In this document: positions 26,193 through 35,335 of the stretch, piece after piece
Position numbering within the stretch: the first letter of the stretch is position 1
Layout: every line of letters begins with the position of its first letter
From: Telmatospirillum sp.
GTDB lineage: Bacteria; Pseudomonadota; Alphaproteobacteria; CACIAM-22H2
Reading direction: 5' to 3'
NCBI GenBank assembly: GCA_020248985.1
Contig: JADCGL010000017.1
Location: 62,001-126,000, forward strand
Length of the DNA: 64,000 nt
Notes under the pieces: generated by a model
What the model saw: only the letters and a program-made list of their open reading frames with translations
Told to the model about the DNA's origin: nothing
Databases searched by the model: none
Translations under genes and position numbers: made by a program

Positions 26193-27520
26193 CGCCAACG
26201 CCGGGTCTGATCCTCGCCGCGCCCGCCTCGGGCAGCGGCAAGACAACCCTGGCGCTGGGCCTTGCGCGGGCCTTCGTGCGCAAGGGCCTGCGCGTCGCGA
26301 CCGCAAAAGTCGGGCCCGACTATATCGATCCGACCTTCCACGCAGCCGCCGCCGGCCGGCCCTGCCCCAATCTCGATCCCTGGGCGATGCGACCCGCCAC
26401 AAGAGCCGGCCTCATTGCCGAACTTGGCCGCGACGCCGCCCTCGTGCTGTGCGAGGGCGTGATGGGCCTCTATGACGGCATCGACGCCGCCGGGACCGCC
26501 TCCACGGCAGCGCTCGCCGCCGAGACCGGGTGGCCCGTGCTGCTCGTCGTCGATGCGCGCGGGCTTGCCGCCTCGTTTGGACCTTTAGTGGCAGGCTTCA
26601 AACATGCCGCCAAAGGTTTTGACGTGGTCGGCGCCATTGCCAATCGGGTCGGCAGCGCAAGTCACCTCGCCCTGCTGCGCGACGCCCTCAAGCACCATTG
26701 CCCGTCGGTGGCGTTTTTGGGCGGGGTCAAGCGCCAGGCCGATCTCGTGGTGCCCGAGCGGCATTTGGGGCTGATCCCGGCCGGCGAACGGACCGACCTC
26801 GAACCCTTCCTCGAGCGTGCCGCCGAGGCGTGTGCGGCCGGCCTCGATCTCGACGCGATCGCGGCCCTCGCCCGGCCGAGCCATCTCGCCCCGGCCGCAC
26901 CGCCGACGCCGATCCCGCCTCTGGGCCAACATATGGCGATCGCCAAGGACGCTGCCTTTGTCTTCGCCTATCCGACCCTGCTCGATGCCTGGCGCCGCCA
27001 GGGCGCAAGTTTGAGCTTCTTCAGCCCGCTTGCCGACGAAGCGCCGGACGCAAACGCCGATGCCGTATTCCTGCCCGGCGGCTATCCCGAATTGCACGCC
27101 GGAAAACTCGCGGCGGCCGCCCGTTTCAAAACCGCTCTGCGTGGTTTCCGAGGCTTCGTCTACGGGGAATGCGGGGGCTATATGACGCTCGGCCGCAGCC
27201 TCGAAGACGCTTCCGGCACCCGCCACGCGATGCTCGACCTGCTGCCGATCGACACCTCATTTGCCAAGCGCAAACTGTATTTGGGGTATCGGGCGATGCG
27301 ATTGCGCACCCCGACACCGCTGGGTGCGATCGGAACCGTGTTTCGCGGCCACGAATTCCACTATTCGAGCGTTTCGGGCGAAAATCGCGCCGATGCGCTG
27401 TTCGAAACATGCGACGCGCGCGGACATGCGCTAGACTCCGGGGGCTCGCGACGCGACAATTTCGCCGGCTCGTTTTTCCATCTGATCGACAGCACCCCAT
27501 TCGACTTCTCTGAGGCTTGA
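26189..27520 (+). CDS. cobB: Cobyrinate / hydrogenobyrinate a,c-diamide synthase
   Basis: A 443-residue glutamine-dependent amidotransferase that amidates side chains a and c. The ATP motif APASGSGKTT is at 11-20, CEGVMGLYDGID follows, and the GATase part has Cys328 in YGECGGYMTLG and GHEFHYS. There is no ATG before the P-loop; the TTG at 26189, whose last two bases begin the TGA of the lipoprotein gene, gives the right length. This implies translational coupling. It is the last cob gene of the locus. Confidence 0.94.
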   Translation: MTPTPGLILAAPASGSGKTTLALGLARAFVRKGLRVATAKVGPDYIDPTFHAAAAGRPCPNLDPWAMRPATRAGLIAELGRDAALVLCEGVMGLYDGIDAAGTASTAALAAETGWPVLLVVDARGLAASFGPLVAGFKHAAKGFDVVGAIANRVGSASHLALLRDALKHHCPSVAFLGGVKRQADLVVPERHLGLIPAGERTDLEPFLERAAEACAAGLDLDAIAALARPSHLAPAAPPTPIPPLGQHMAIAKDAAFVFAYPTLLDAWRRQGASLSFFSPLADEAPDANADAVFLPGGYPELHAGKLAAAARFKTALRGFRGFVYGECGGYMTLGRSLEDASGTRHAMLDLLPIDTSFAKRKLYLGYRAMRLRTPTPLGAIGTVFRGHEFHYSSVSGENRADALFETCDARGHALDSGGSRRDNFAGSFFHLIDSTPFDFSEA

Positions 27521-27528
27521 ACCCGCAC

Positions 27529-28755
27529 ATGCTCTACCATTTCTACGACATGCAGCAGACGATGCTTTCGCCCGTGCGTTTGGCCGCCGAGACCGTCCAG
27601 CACATGTTCAGCCATCCTTTGATGCCGATGTCGTACACGCGCATGGGTCGTGCTATGGCGGCCGGCGCCGAAATGCTCGAGCGCGCCACGCGCCGCTACG
27701 GCAAACCCGCCTTCCGCCTCGACCAGGTCACGATCGACGGCGTCGAATGCCCGGTTGTCGAAGAGGTCGTGCACACGAAGCCCTTCTGCGACCTGCTGCA
27801 TTTCGACCGCGCCACGCCCACGACGCGCGACGATCCCAAGGTGCTGGTCGTGGCCCCGATGTCGGGCCACTACGCGACCTTGCTGCGCGGCACGGTCGAA
27901 GCCCTGCTGCCCGACCACGACGTCTACGTGACCGACTGGGTCAACGCGGCGTTGGTGCCGCTCGTCGAAGGCCCGCCCTTCGATCTCGACGCGTATGTCG
28001 ACTATCTGATCGAGTTCCTCGAAGTGCTGGGCCCTGAGACCCATATCATCGCCGTCTGCCAACCGTCGGTGCCGGTGATGGCGGCCGTGTCGCTGATGTC
28101 GGCCGACGACGGCGCTTTGGCGCCGCGCTCGATGACCTTGATGGGCGGCCCGGTCGATACGCGCGTGAACCCCACGAAGGTGAACGAGCTCGCCGCCGAA
28201 CGCTCGATCGAATGGTTCGAACGCTCGGTGCTGTCGACCGTGCCCGCCAACTACCCGGGCTTCATGCGCCGCGTCTATCCGGGCTTTCTGCAGCTGAGCG
28301 GCTTCATGAGCATGAATCTCGACCGCCATGTCGGCTCGGCCATGAAACAGTTCCAGCATCTCGTGCGCGGCGACGGCCTCTCTGCCCAAGGCCATCGCGA
28401 GTTCTACGACGAGTATCTGTCGGTCATGGATCTCGACGCTGCCTTCTATCTGCAGACGATCAAGGTCGCCTTCCAGGACCACGATCTGCCGCGGGGAACG
28501 TGGGTTTCGCGCGGCCGCAAGGTCGATCCGAGTGCGATCCGCAACACGGCCCTGCTCACGGTCGAAGGCGAACTCGACGATATTTCGGGCGTGGGCCAAA
28601 CCTACGCGGCGCATGTGCTGTGCAACAACCTGCCGAGCGACAAGCACCGCCATTGGCTGCAGAAGAATGTCGGCCATTACGGCATTTTCAACGGCAAGCG
28701 CTGGCGCAACGAGATCATGCCGCAGGTCCGCGGCTTCATCCGCGACAATCGATAA
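27529..28755 (+). CDS. phaZ: Intracellular polyhydroxyalkanoate depolymerase
   Basis: A 408-residue PHB depolymerase of the intracellular Cys type. The nucleophile is probably Cys177 in IIAVCQPSVP, matching the catalytic Cys of Ralstonia PhaZ. TDWVNA and GELDDISGVGQT supply the usual acidic residue region, and NVGHYGIFNGKRWR holds the His. It begins eight bases after cobB at an ATG, with a TTG in frame upstream. It degrades stored polyhydroxybutyrate granules in the cytoplasm. No signal peptide is present. Confidence 0.93.
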   Translation: MLYHFYDMQQTMLSPVRLAAETVQHMFSHPLMPMSYTRMGRAMAAGAEMLERATRRYGKPAFRLDQVTIDGVECPVVEEVVHTKPFCDLLHFDRATPTTRDDPKVLVVAPMSGHYATLLRGTVEALLPDHDVYVTDWVNAALVPLVEGPPFDLDAYVDYLIEFLEVLGPETHIIAVCQPSVPVMAAVSLMSADDGALAPRSMTLMGGPVDTRVNPTKVNELAAERSIEWFERSVLSTVPANYPGFMRRVYPGFLQLSGFMSMNLDRHVGSAMKQFQHLVRGDGLSAQGHREFYDEYLSVMDLDAAFYLQTIKVAFQDHDLPRGTWVSRGRKVDPSAIRNTALLTVEGELDDISGVGQTYAAHVLCNNLPSDKHRHWLQKNVGHYGIFNGKRWRNEIMPQVRGFIRDNR

Positions 28756-29054
28756 AGCCGGGGCGCTGACGCCCGACAAGACGGCACCGAGCGAAACCAC
28801 CGCAAATTTTTGCGCGACATAGACGCGACATCGATGCGCCGTGCGCGCGACAGCCACGCGACCTAGACGCGCCGTTTTTTGCGCTAAGTCTCTGAAATAT
28901 CGAAAAACGTCGCGTCCAAAACAGCGGATTTTTTCGCTGTTGCATGGGGGCGCTTGCCCCCGCCTTCCTCTTCACTTTTCAAACAGCACACGCCGTCGCC
29001 GACGATGTTGCGATTGAAGCATTTTCTGTTTATGTACGCAAACAGAAAATAAAC
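28756..29054. other. Non-coding gap with hairpins and A+T-richer DNA
   Basis: No convincing gene is found in these 299 bases. Just after phaZ a GGGCG/CGCCC stem could end transcription, though no T-tract follows. A seven-pair stem AACAGCG/CGCTGTT at 28920-28941 has a T-rich loop. The right end is clearly richer in A+T than its neighbours and carries the perfect palindrome listed separately. The middle repeats short motifs such as GCGACATAGACGCG without a regular unit. Confidence 0.5.
29021..29050. repeat. Perfect 11-base A+T-rich inverted repeat
   Basis: ATTTTCTGTTT and AAACAGAAAAT face each other across eight bases. The element lies four bases beyond the stop of the small exported protein gene. 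With few G-C pairs it would be a weak terminator, so it may instead be a protein-binding site. Confidence 0.7.
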
Positions 29055-29318
29055 TTATCTATGTATTTGACCGTGCATTTGATCGTGCCGCTCCATCATC
29101 TTGCGGCGCGTCTCGGGCGACATCTTGTCCCAGCGTTCGCGCATTTGCTCGTAGGACGGTTCGGTGCGCGGCCCGCGCATGCGGTCCATCGCCCGCTCGC
29201 GCGTGGAATGGTCCATTTCGTCCCAGCGCTTGCGCATATCCTCGCGCATCTGCGCCTGGGCGAGCGGGGCAATGCCGATTCCGGTTGCCAGAACAGTCAA
29301 AAAAAGACGGCGATCCAT
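29055..29318 (-). CDS. Small exported protein with two RWDxM repeats
   Basis: An 87-residue protein with a signal peptide (MDRRLFL to APLAQAQ) and a highly charged mature part. Two similar blocks, MRKRWDEMDHSTRERAMDRM and MRERWDKMSPETRRKMMERH, suggest a duplicated helical unit like that of DUF3106-type proteins. AAGGAGG stands eight bases before the ATG at 29318. The mature part is rich in Met, Arg and His. Function unknown. Confidence 0.75.
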   Translation of the reverse strand: MDRRLFLTVLATGIGIAPLAQAQMREDMRKRWDEMDHSTRERAMDRMRGPRTEPSYEQMRERWDKMSPETRRKMMERHDQMHGQIHR

Positions 29319-29418
29319 GGGTTCAGCCTCCTTCGAGTGACAGCGAAGGATGGAGGCTGCGCCACTTGGAGCCCCTGCGCATTGCGGCATATCAATACCG
29401 CAATGCGACACAGCTGCC

Positions 29419-29760
29419 TTATCCTCCGAGCAGCCGCTTCACCAGCAGCGATCGCATGTCGCGCCGACCGTCGGCGATTAGATAGACGATCACACGGCGG
29501 TCGGCGACACGGTAGATCACGCGGTAAGGTCCGACCAAGATCTGACGGTATTCGATCATGCCGACGCCCAGCAGCTCCTTTGGAGGACTGCCGCGCGCCG
29601 GAAACTTCGCTAGGCTTTCGATCGCAACGTCCAACGCCGCGACCACCTTGTCCGCACTCGCTTCGCTGTCGGATTCGCAGAGATATTCGTAGACGGCCTC
29701 AACGTCCCGTGCGGCACTTTGCGTCAGCAGAACCGCGAACCTGACGGGCTCGCCCGCCAT
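29419..29760 (-). CDS. ParE/RelE-superfamily toxin
   Basis: A 113-residue RelE/ParE-type protein. LTQSAARDVEAVYEYL at the N-terminus, LAKFPARGSPPKELL in the middle and RQILVGPYRVIYRVADRRVIVYLIADGRRDM at the C-terminus follow the family plan. The C-terminal DGRRD segment fits the ParE branch. Its ATG shares a base with the antitoxin stop (TGATG), so they are coupled. ParE members poison gyrase and RelE members cut mRNA; which applies is unknown. Confidence 0.9.
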   Translation of the reverse strand: MAGEPVRFAVLLTQSAARDVEAVYEYLCESDSEASADKVVAALDVAIESLAKFPARGSPPKELLGVGMIEYRQILVGPYRVIYRVADRRVIVYLIADGRRDMRSLLVKRLLGG

Positions 29761-30035
29761 CAGACGGCCGCTTTTTTCCTGCGCAACTTGGCAAATACGG
29801 CAGCGGCCGGCTTCACCTTGCCGGCGGCGACCTCCTGGTTGCCCAGCGCCAGAATCTTGAGCAAGGCCAACGTTTCTTGCGTCTCTTCGAACGACGCCAC
29901 GTCCTGCAGCACGGCCTTGGCCTCGCCGTTCTGCGTGATGACCATCGGCATGCGCCGATCGGCGAGATCGGCGAGTATCTCGGCCGCATTGGCTTTGAGA
30001 TAGCTGATCGGTTTGACCTGGGACGTGTAGCGCAT
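29760..30035 (-). CDS. Phd/YefM-family antitoxin
   Basis: A 91-residue antitoxin. ISYLKANAAEILADL and MPMVITQNGEAKAVLQDVASFEE are the Phd/YefM DNA-binding core. The C-terminal part, basic and Ala-rich, should wrap the toxin. AGGAGAAA precedes the ATG. As in most such pairs the antitoxin is upstream and probably represses its own promoter. Confidence 0.92.
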   Translation of the reverse strand: MRYTSQVKPISYLKANAAEILADLADRRMPMVITQNGEAKAVLQDVASFEETQETLALLKILALGNQEVAAGKVKPAAAVFAKLRRKKAAV

Positions 30036-30125
30036 GGATTTCTCCTGCTCAAGCGAGGACCAAATTTAGTCTTTTAAAGGTCCGATTGCAAGCAAGCTCG
30101 CGGCCGAGGCTCGAAACGCAGACCC

Positions 30126-30512
30126 TCAGGCCGCCGCCATTGCTTCCACTTCGAGCTTCCAGCGCGGCTCGAGCAATTGGCAGCAAACCACGGTCGAGGC
30201 GACGCGATGCATGCCGAGCTGTTTTGCCCGCATCTGCGCATTGGCTTCGTCGAATTTGGGATCGGCCAGATATGTGCGCAGCGAAATCAAATTTTCGATG
30301 CCCATGTCGGCCGAAGCCAGAATGGCGCGGATATGCGACCAGATGAGTTCGGCTTGCGCTTCGAACGATTCCGGCATCGTCTGGCCGTCGCTTTCGAAGC
30401 CGTTGAGGCCGCTGATCACCAGCAGACGCGTGCCGCCCTTGATCTCCGTCGCATGCGCATAGCCGCGATAGGGCGGAAAAACCGTCGGCGGATTGTGCGG
30501 CACGATCAGCAT
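30126..30512 (-). CDS. RidA (YjgF/YER057c/UK114) family protein
   Basis: A 128-residue protein of the Rid family, which hydrolyses reactive enamines/imines or binds small ligands. LLVISGLNGFESDGQT, QAELIWSHIRAILASADMGIENLISLRTYL and a C-terminal VCCQLLEPRWKLEVEAMA fit the family. The usual catalytic Arg is in the LRTYL segment. The final segment lacks the canonical CxARP...VEIE form, so it belongs to a diverged subgroup. The start at 30512 has a GGAG rather far upstream. Confidence 0.85.
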   Translation of the reverse strand: MLIVPHNPPTVFPPYRGYAHATEIKGGTRLLVISGLNGFESDGQTMPESFEAQAELIWSHIRAILASADMGIENLISLRTYLADPKFDEANAQMRAKQLGMHRVASTVVCCQLLEPRWKLEVEAMAAA

Positions 30513-30634
30513 CGAAACGACATCTCCGGGCTGCGAATGGAACGACAGCGCAACGGCGCGCTTGGAAATTTAAGATAGCATTGTCGCCGAAGCACCGACA
30601 AGCGGCGCTTGGCAAGCCCCCCATCCACCACCCC

Positions 30635-31555
30635 CTACCGCCCCGCGCGCGTGACGAGGGCGAGGCCCACGAAGATCGACGCCATCGCGGCCCAGATATA
30701 GAAAGAATGCTGTTCGCCGAACAGCAGCCAGCCCCAGAACACGCCGGCGAGCGTGACCAAGAATCCGGTCTGGCTGAAAAAGACCGGCCCAGCGAGGCGC
30801 AAGGTTTCGAAGAACAGCAGCGAGCCGATTCCGGCGAGCGCGCATTGCAGCAGCAGCGCCCAGTCGCCGTTGTTCTGCGGCGGGAACGGCATGTGCCACA
30901 CGCCCAAGCCCACCGCCAGCGGCAGGATGCAGGCGGCAGCGCCGATCTGCATCGTTGCGGCCAGCGCTATCGAATCGACGCCGCTCGGCCGCGCCTTGGC
31001 GATGTAGATGTTCGACGCCGCGTAGAAAAACGGCACCAAAATGCACAGCAGCACCCAGGGCAGCATGTCCGGATCGGGCAGGCTCGCGCGCGGCCCCACC
31101 ACGAGCAACGCACCGCCGAGCCCGCAGCCGAGGCCGAGCAGGCGCAGGCTGTGGCGCTTTTCCATGCCTAGCCCGAGCGCCATCGCATAGGTCATCAGCG
31201 GCGACAGCGTGTTGAGCACGGCCGCCAAACCCGCAGGCACATGGCCCACGGCGAGTACGGCCAGCGAATTGGGGATCGCGATGGCGGTCGATCCCGCGAT
31301 CAGCGTGTAAACCCAGAAACGCGGCGAGAGCGGCAAGGCGGCTCCGCGAAAGCGCGCCACCGCCGCCAGCAGGCAGGCGGCCGACACCGAAATGGCCAGC
31401 GTGAAGCCGAACGGATGGATGCCCGATGCATAGGCGATTTTGGCGAGCGAAAATTGCAGCCCCCAGATCAGGCCCATGCATAACATGTAACCGAGGGCGA
31501 GATAGAGTCGGCGACCGGTCAGGGTCGGCGCTGCAGCGGGGGGAGACGATGCCAT
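30635..31555 (-). CDS. EamA/DMT-family membrane transporter
   Basis: A 306-residue protein with ten hydrophobic segments arranged as two five-helix EamA repeats. GLIWGLQFSLAKIA opens the first, and PVFFSQTGFLVTLAGVFWGWLLFGEQ is the typical helix 9 region. Such proteins export amino acids or metabolites, but the substrate cannot be told. Its ATG at 31555 overlaps the ATG of the divergent hydrolase gene in CATG and has no ribosome site; the true start may be inside. Confidence 0.88.
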   Translation of the reverse strand: MASSPPAAAPTLTGRRLYLALGYMLCMGLIWGLQFSLAKIAYASGIHPFGFTLAISVSAACLLAAVARFRGAALPLSPRFWVYTLIAGSTAIAIPNSLAVLAVGHVPAGLAAVLNTLSPLMTYAMALGLGMEKRHSLRLLGLGCGLGGALLVVGPRASLPDPDMLPWVLLCILVPFFYAASNIYIAKARPSGVDSIALAATMQIGAAACILPLAVGLGVWHMPFPPQNNGDWALLLQCALAGIGSLLFFETLRLAGPVFFSQTGFLVTLAGVFWGWLLFGEQHSFYIWAAMASIFVGLALVTRAGR

Positions 31556-32413
31556 GAAGTTCGCAAGCTACAACATTCAGTACGGCAAGGGCAAAGACGG
31601 TCGTTTCGACCTCGCGCGCATTGCGGCAAGCGTGGCCGACGCCGACGTGATCGCGCTGCAGGAGGTCGAGCGCTTCTGGCCGCGCTCCGGCAATGTCGAC
31701 CAGCCCGCCGAACTTGCCGCCTTGCTGCCGGATTTCTACTGGGTCTACGGACCCGGCTACGACATGGATGCCGACGCCGGTCGCCCGGGCGGCAAACGCC
31801 GCCAGTTCGGCAACATGCTGCTGTCGCGCACGCCGATCGCCACGTCGCGCAACCACCTGCTGCCCAAATACGGCGCTGTCGGCCAGTTCTGCCTGCAGCG
31901 CTCGGCCCTCGAAGGCGTGATCGAGACGCGGGCGGCGGGTGCCTTGCGACTCTATTCGCTGCATCTGTCGCATATCGACGACGGCGACCGCGCCGCCCAA
32001 GTCGAGCGGCTGATCGAAATCCATCGCACCGCACCCGACGAAGGCGGGGCGTGGTTCGGTGCCCACAAAGAGGCGGATTGGACGCAAGGCCGCCCGCCGC
32101 CGCCGATGCCGCAGGCGGCTTTGTTCATGGGCGATTTCAACATCACGCATCGCTCGCCGCTTTATGCGCGGCTGGTCGGGCCGCTGTCGGCCGAACACGG
32201 CCGCGTGACGGCCAAAAGCGGCTTCGTCGATGCCTATGTGGCGGCCGGCAACGACGTGGCGAGCGGCTGGAGCTGCGACAGCACGCTCACGCATCGCGAG
32301 CGCATCGATTTCTGCATGGCGAGCGCGAGCTTGGCGAAGCACATCAAGCGCGCCTGGATCGACAACGACGCGCAGGGCTCCGACCACCAGCCCATTTGGA
32401 CGGAGATCGAACT

Positions 32414-32417
<4 letters not shown>
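31554..32417 (+). CDS. Endonuclease/exonuclease/phosphatase (EEP) family hydrolase
   Basis: A 287-residue metal-dependent phosphoesterase. The core motifs are SYNIQYG at the start, ALQEVE with the metal-binding Glu, [15 protein letters not shown] and the C-terminal SDHQP with the catalytic Asp-His pair. Family members cut nucleic acids, phospholipids or sugar phosphates. No signal peptide is seen. The stop overlaps that of the convergent ugpC gene in TTAG, and the start overlaps that of the divergent EamA gene. Confidence 0.88.
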
Positions 32418-33502
<1,085 letters not shown>

Positions 33503-33527
33503 TTCTTCCGCCCTTCAAGCGCTTCCG

Positions 33528-34379
33528 TCACTTCTCGGTCTCGACCAGACCCTTGACGAACAGCTTCTGCATCAGCACCACGACCAGCACCGGCGGCAGC
33601 AAGGCCAGCACGGCCGTGGCCATTGCGAGCTGCCATTCTGTCAGGGCGTCCTGCGTGACGATCATCTTCTTGATGCCGATCACGATCGTCTGCATGTTGT
33701 CGCGCGTCGTGATCAGCAGCGGCCACAGATACTGGTTCCAGCCGTAGATGAACTGGATCACGAACAAGGCCGCCATCGTGGTGATCGACAGCGGCAGCAG
33801 CGTGTCCTTGAAAAAGCGCACTGGCCCCGCCCCGTCGATCTTCGAGGCTTCGACGAGCTCCTCGGGCACGGTCATGAAAAACTGGCGGAACAGCAGCGTC
33901 GCGGTCGCCGACGCGATCAGCGGCAGCGTGAGGCCGGTATAGGTGTCGAGCAGGCCCAGATCCGCGACGATCTTGTAGGTCGGGTAGATGCGCACTTCGA
34001 CGGGCAGCATCAGCGTGACGAAGATCAGCCAGAACGCGGCCATGCGGAAGGGGAAGCGGAAGAACACGATCGCGTAGGCCGAGATCAGCGAGATCGCGAT
34101 CTTGCCGAGCGCGATGATGAGCGCCATCAGGAAGCTGTTCAGCAGCATCGTGCCGACCGGCTCGCGCGTGGTGGCGCGCGCACCCGAGAATATGATGCGC
34201 TCGTAGTTTTCGAGCATCTGCGAGCCCGGCAGCAGCGACATCTGGCCGTTCTGCACGGTCGCGGCATCGTAGGTCGAGGCGAGCAAAGCGAGATAGACCG
34301 GGAATGCCACGATGCACACGCCGACCAGCAGCACGACATGCGGCACCACGCGGCCGAGGAGCGTTTCGCGTTCGACCAT
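33528..34379 (-). CDS. ugpE: sn-glycerol-3-phosphate importer permease UgpE
   Basis: A 283-residue CUT1 permease with six membrane segments. The EAA loop reads PEELVEASKIDGAGPVRFF, and FIYGWNQYLWPLL is the family segment near the C-terminus. Its ATG shares a base with the stop of ugpA (TGATG). Confidence 0.93.
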   Translation of the reverse strand: MVERETLLGRVVPHVVLLVGVCIVAFPVYLALLASTYDAATVQNGQMSLLPGSQMLENYERIIFSGARATTREPVGTMLLNSFLMALIIALGKIAISLISAYAIVFFRFPFRMAAFWLIFVTLMLPVEVRIYPTYKIVADLGLLDTYTGLTLPLIASATATLLFRQFFMTVPEELVEASKIDGAGPVRFFKDTLLPLSITTMAALFVIQFIYGWNQYLWPLLITTRDNMQTIVIGIKKMIVTQDALTEWQLAMATAVLALLPPVLVVVLMQKLFVKGLVETEK

Positions 34380-35260
34380 CAGTACTGCACCCGGCGTTCG
34401 ACGAATTTGAACTGCACGGCCGTGAGCGCGATCACGATCGCCATCAGCACGACGGATTGGGCGGCCGAGCCGCCGAGATCGCTGCCGAGCTTGCCGTCGG
34501 CATACACCTTGTAGACCATCGTCGTCGTGTTGCCCGCAGGCCCGCCGCTCGTGACCGAATCGATGATGCCGAACGTGTCGAAGAACACGTAGACGATGTT
34601 GACGGTGAGCAGGAAGAAGGCCGTGGGCGACAGCAGCGGGAAGACGATCGTCCAGAAACGGCGCATCGGCCGCGCCCCGTCGATGGCGGCGGCCTCGATC
34701 ACGCTTTTGGGAATCGCGGCGAGGCCCGCGAGGAAAAACAGGAAATTGTACGAGATCTGCTTCCACGTGGCGGCCAGCACGACGAGGATCATGGCGTGGT
34801 TGCCGTTCAGGAGCGGGTTCCAGTCGATGCCCCAGCTGCGCAGCGCCTTGGCGAGCATGCCGAGCGACGGCTGGAACATGAAGAGCCACAGAACGCCGGC
34901 GACGGCGGGGGCGACCGCATAGGGCCAGATCAGCATCGTCTTGTAGATCGTGGCCCCTTTGATCTGCTTGTCGGCCATCACGGCGAGCAGGAGCCCGCTC
35001 GACAGCGAAAGGAAGGCCACCAGCACCGAGAACACCGCCGTGGTGCCCATAGTGCGGTAGTATTCGGGGTTGGCGGCGAGGATCGTGTAGTTCTCGAACC
35101 AGACGAATTCGGTCGAGATGCCGAACGCGTCCTGCATCAGCATGGACTGCCAGACCGCCTGCACGGCCGGAACGTAGAAGAAGACGACGACGATCGCGAA
35201 TTGCGGCAATAGCAGCGAATAGGGCAGGACTTTGCCGCCGAACAGCGCGCGTCGTTCCAT
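34379..35260 (-). CDS. ugpA: sn-glycerol-3-phosphate importer permease UgpA
   Basis: A 293-residue CUT1 permease with six membrane segments. The EAA loop reads [19 protein letters not shown], and [27 protein letters not shown] is a strong UgpA-type segment. It stands between ugpB and ugpE; a stable hairpin lies just upstream. Confidence 0.94.
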   Translation of the reverse strand: MERRALFGGKVLPYSLLLPQFAIVVVFFYVPAVQAVWQSMLMQDAFGISTEFVWFENYTILAANPEYYRTMGTTAVFSVLVAFLSLSSGLLLAVMADKQIKGATIYKTMLIWPYAVAPAVAGVLWLFMFQPSLGMLAKALRSWGIDWNPLLNGNHAMILVVLAATWKQISYNFLFFLAGLAAIPKSVIEAAAIDGARPMRRFWTIVFPLLSPTAFFLLTVNIVYVFFDTFGIIDSVTSGGPAGNTTTMVYKVYADGKLGSDLGGSAAQSVVLMAIVIALTAVQFKFVERRVQY

Positions 35261-35290
35261 GCTGCGATGTCTCCGTTGCCTGCAAGAGTA

Positions 35291-35318
35291 CGGGCCGGAT
35301 CCCGAAGGACCCGGCCCG
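35291..35318 (-). terminator. Stable hairpin between ugpB and ugpA
   Basis: An eight-pair G+C stem CGGGCCGG/CCGGCCCG extends, after one mismatch, by three more pairs. It lies 17 bases after the ugpB stop and lacks a T-tract. In binding-protein operons such a hairpin often protects the upstream message and limits read-through to the permeases. Confidence 0.6.
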
Positions 35319-35335
35319 CCCGTTTCAGTCGCAGT

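Noticed and set aside
28944-29744. Plus-strand coding frame across the small exported protein and toxin genes
   Set aside because: The opposite strand has three short genes with ribosome sites and family features; the plus frame has none.
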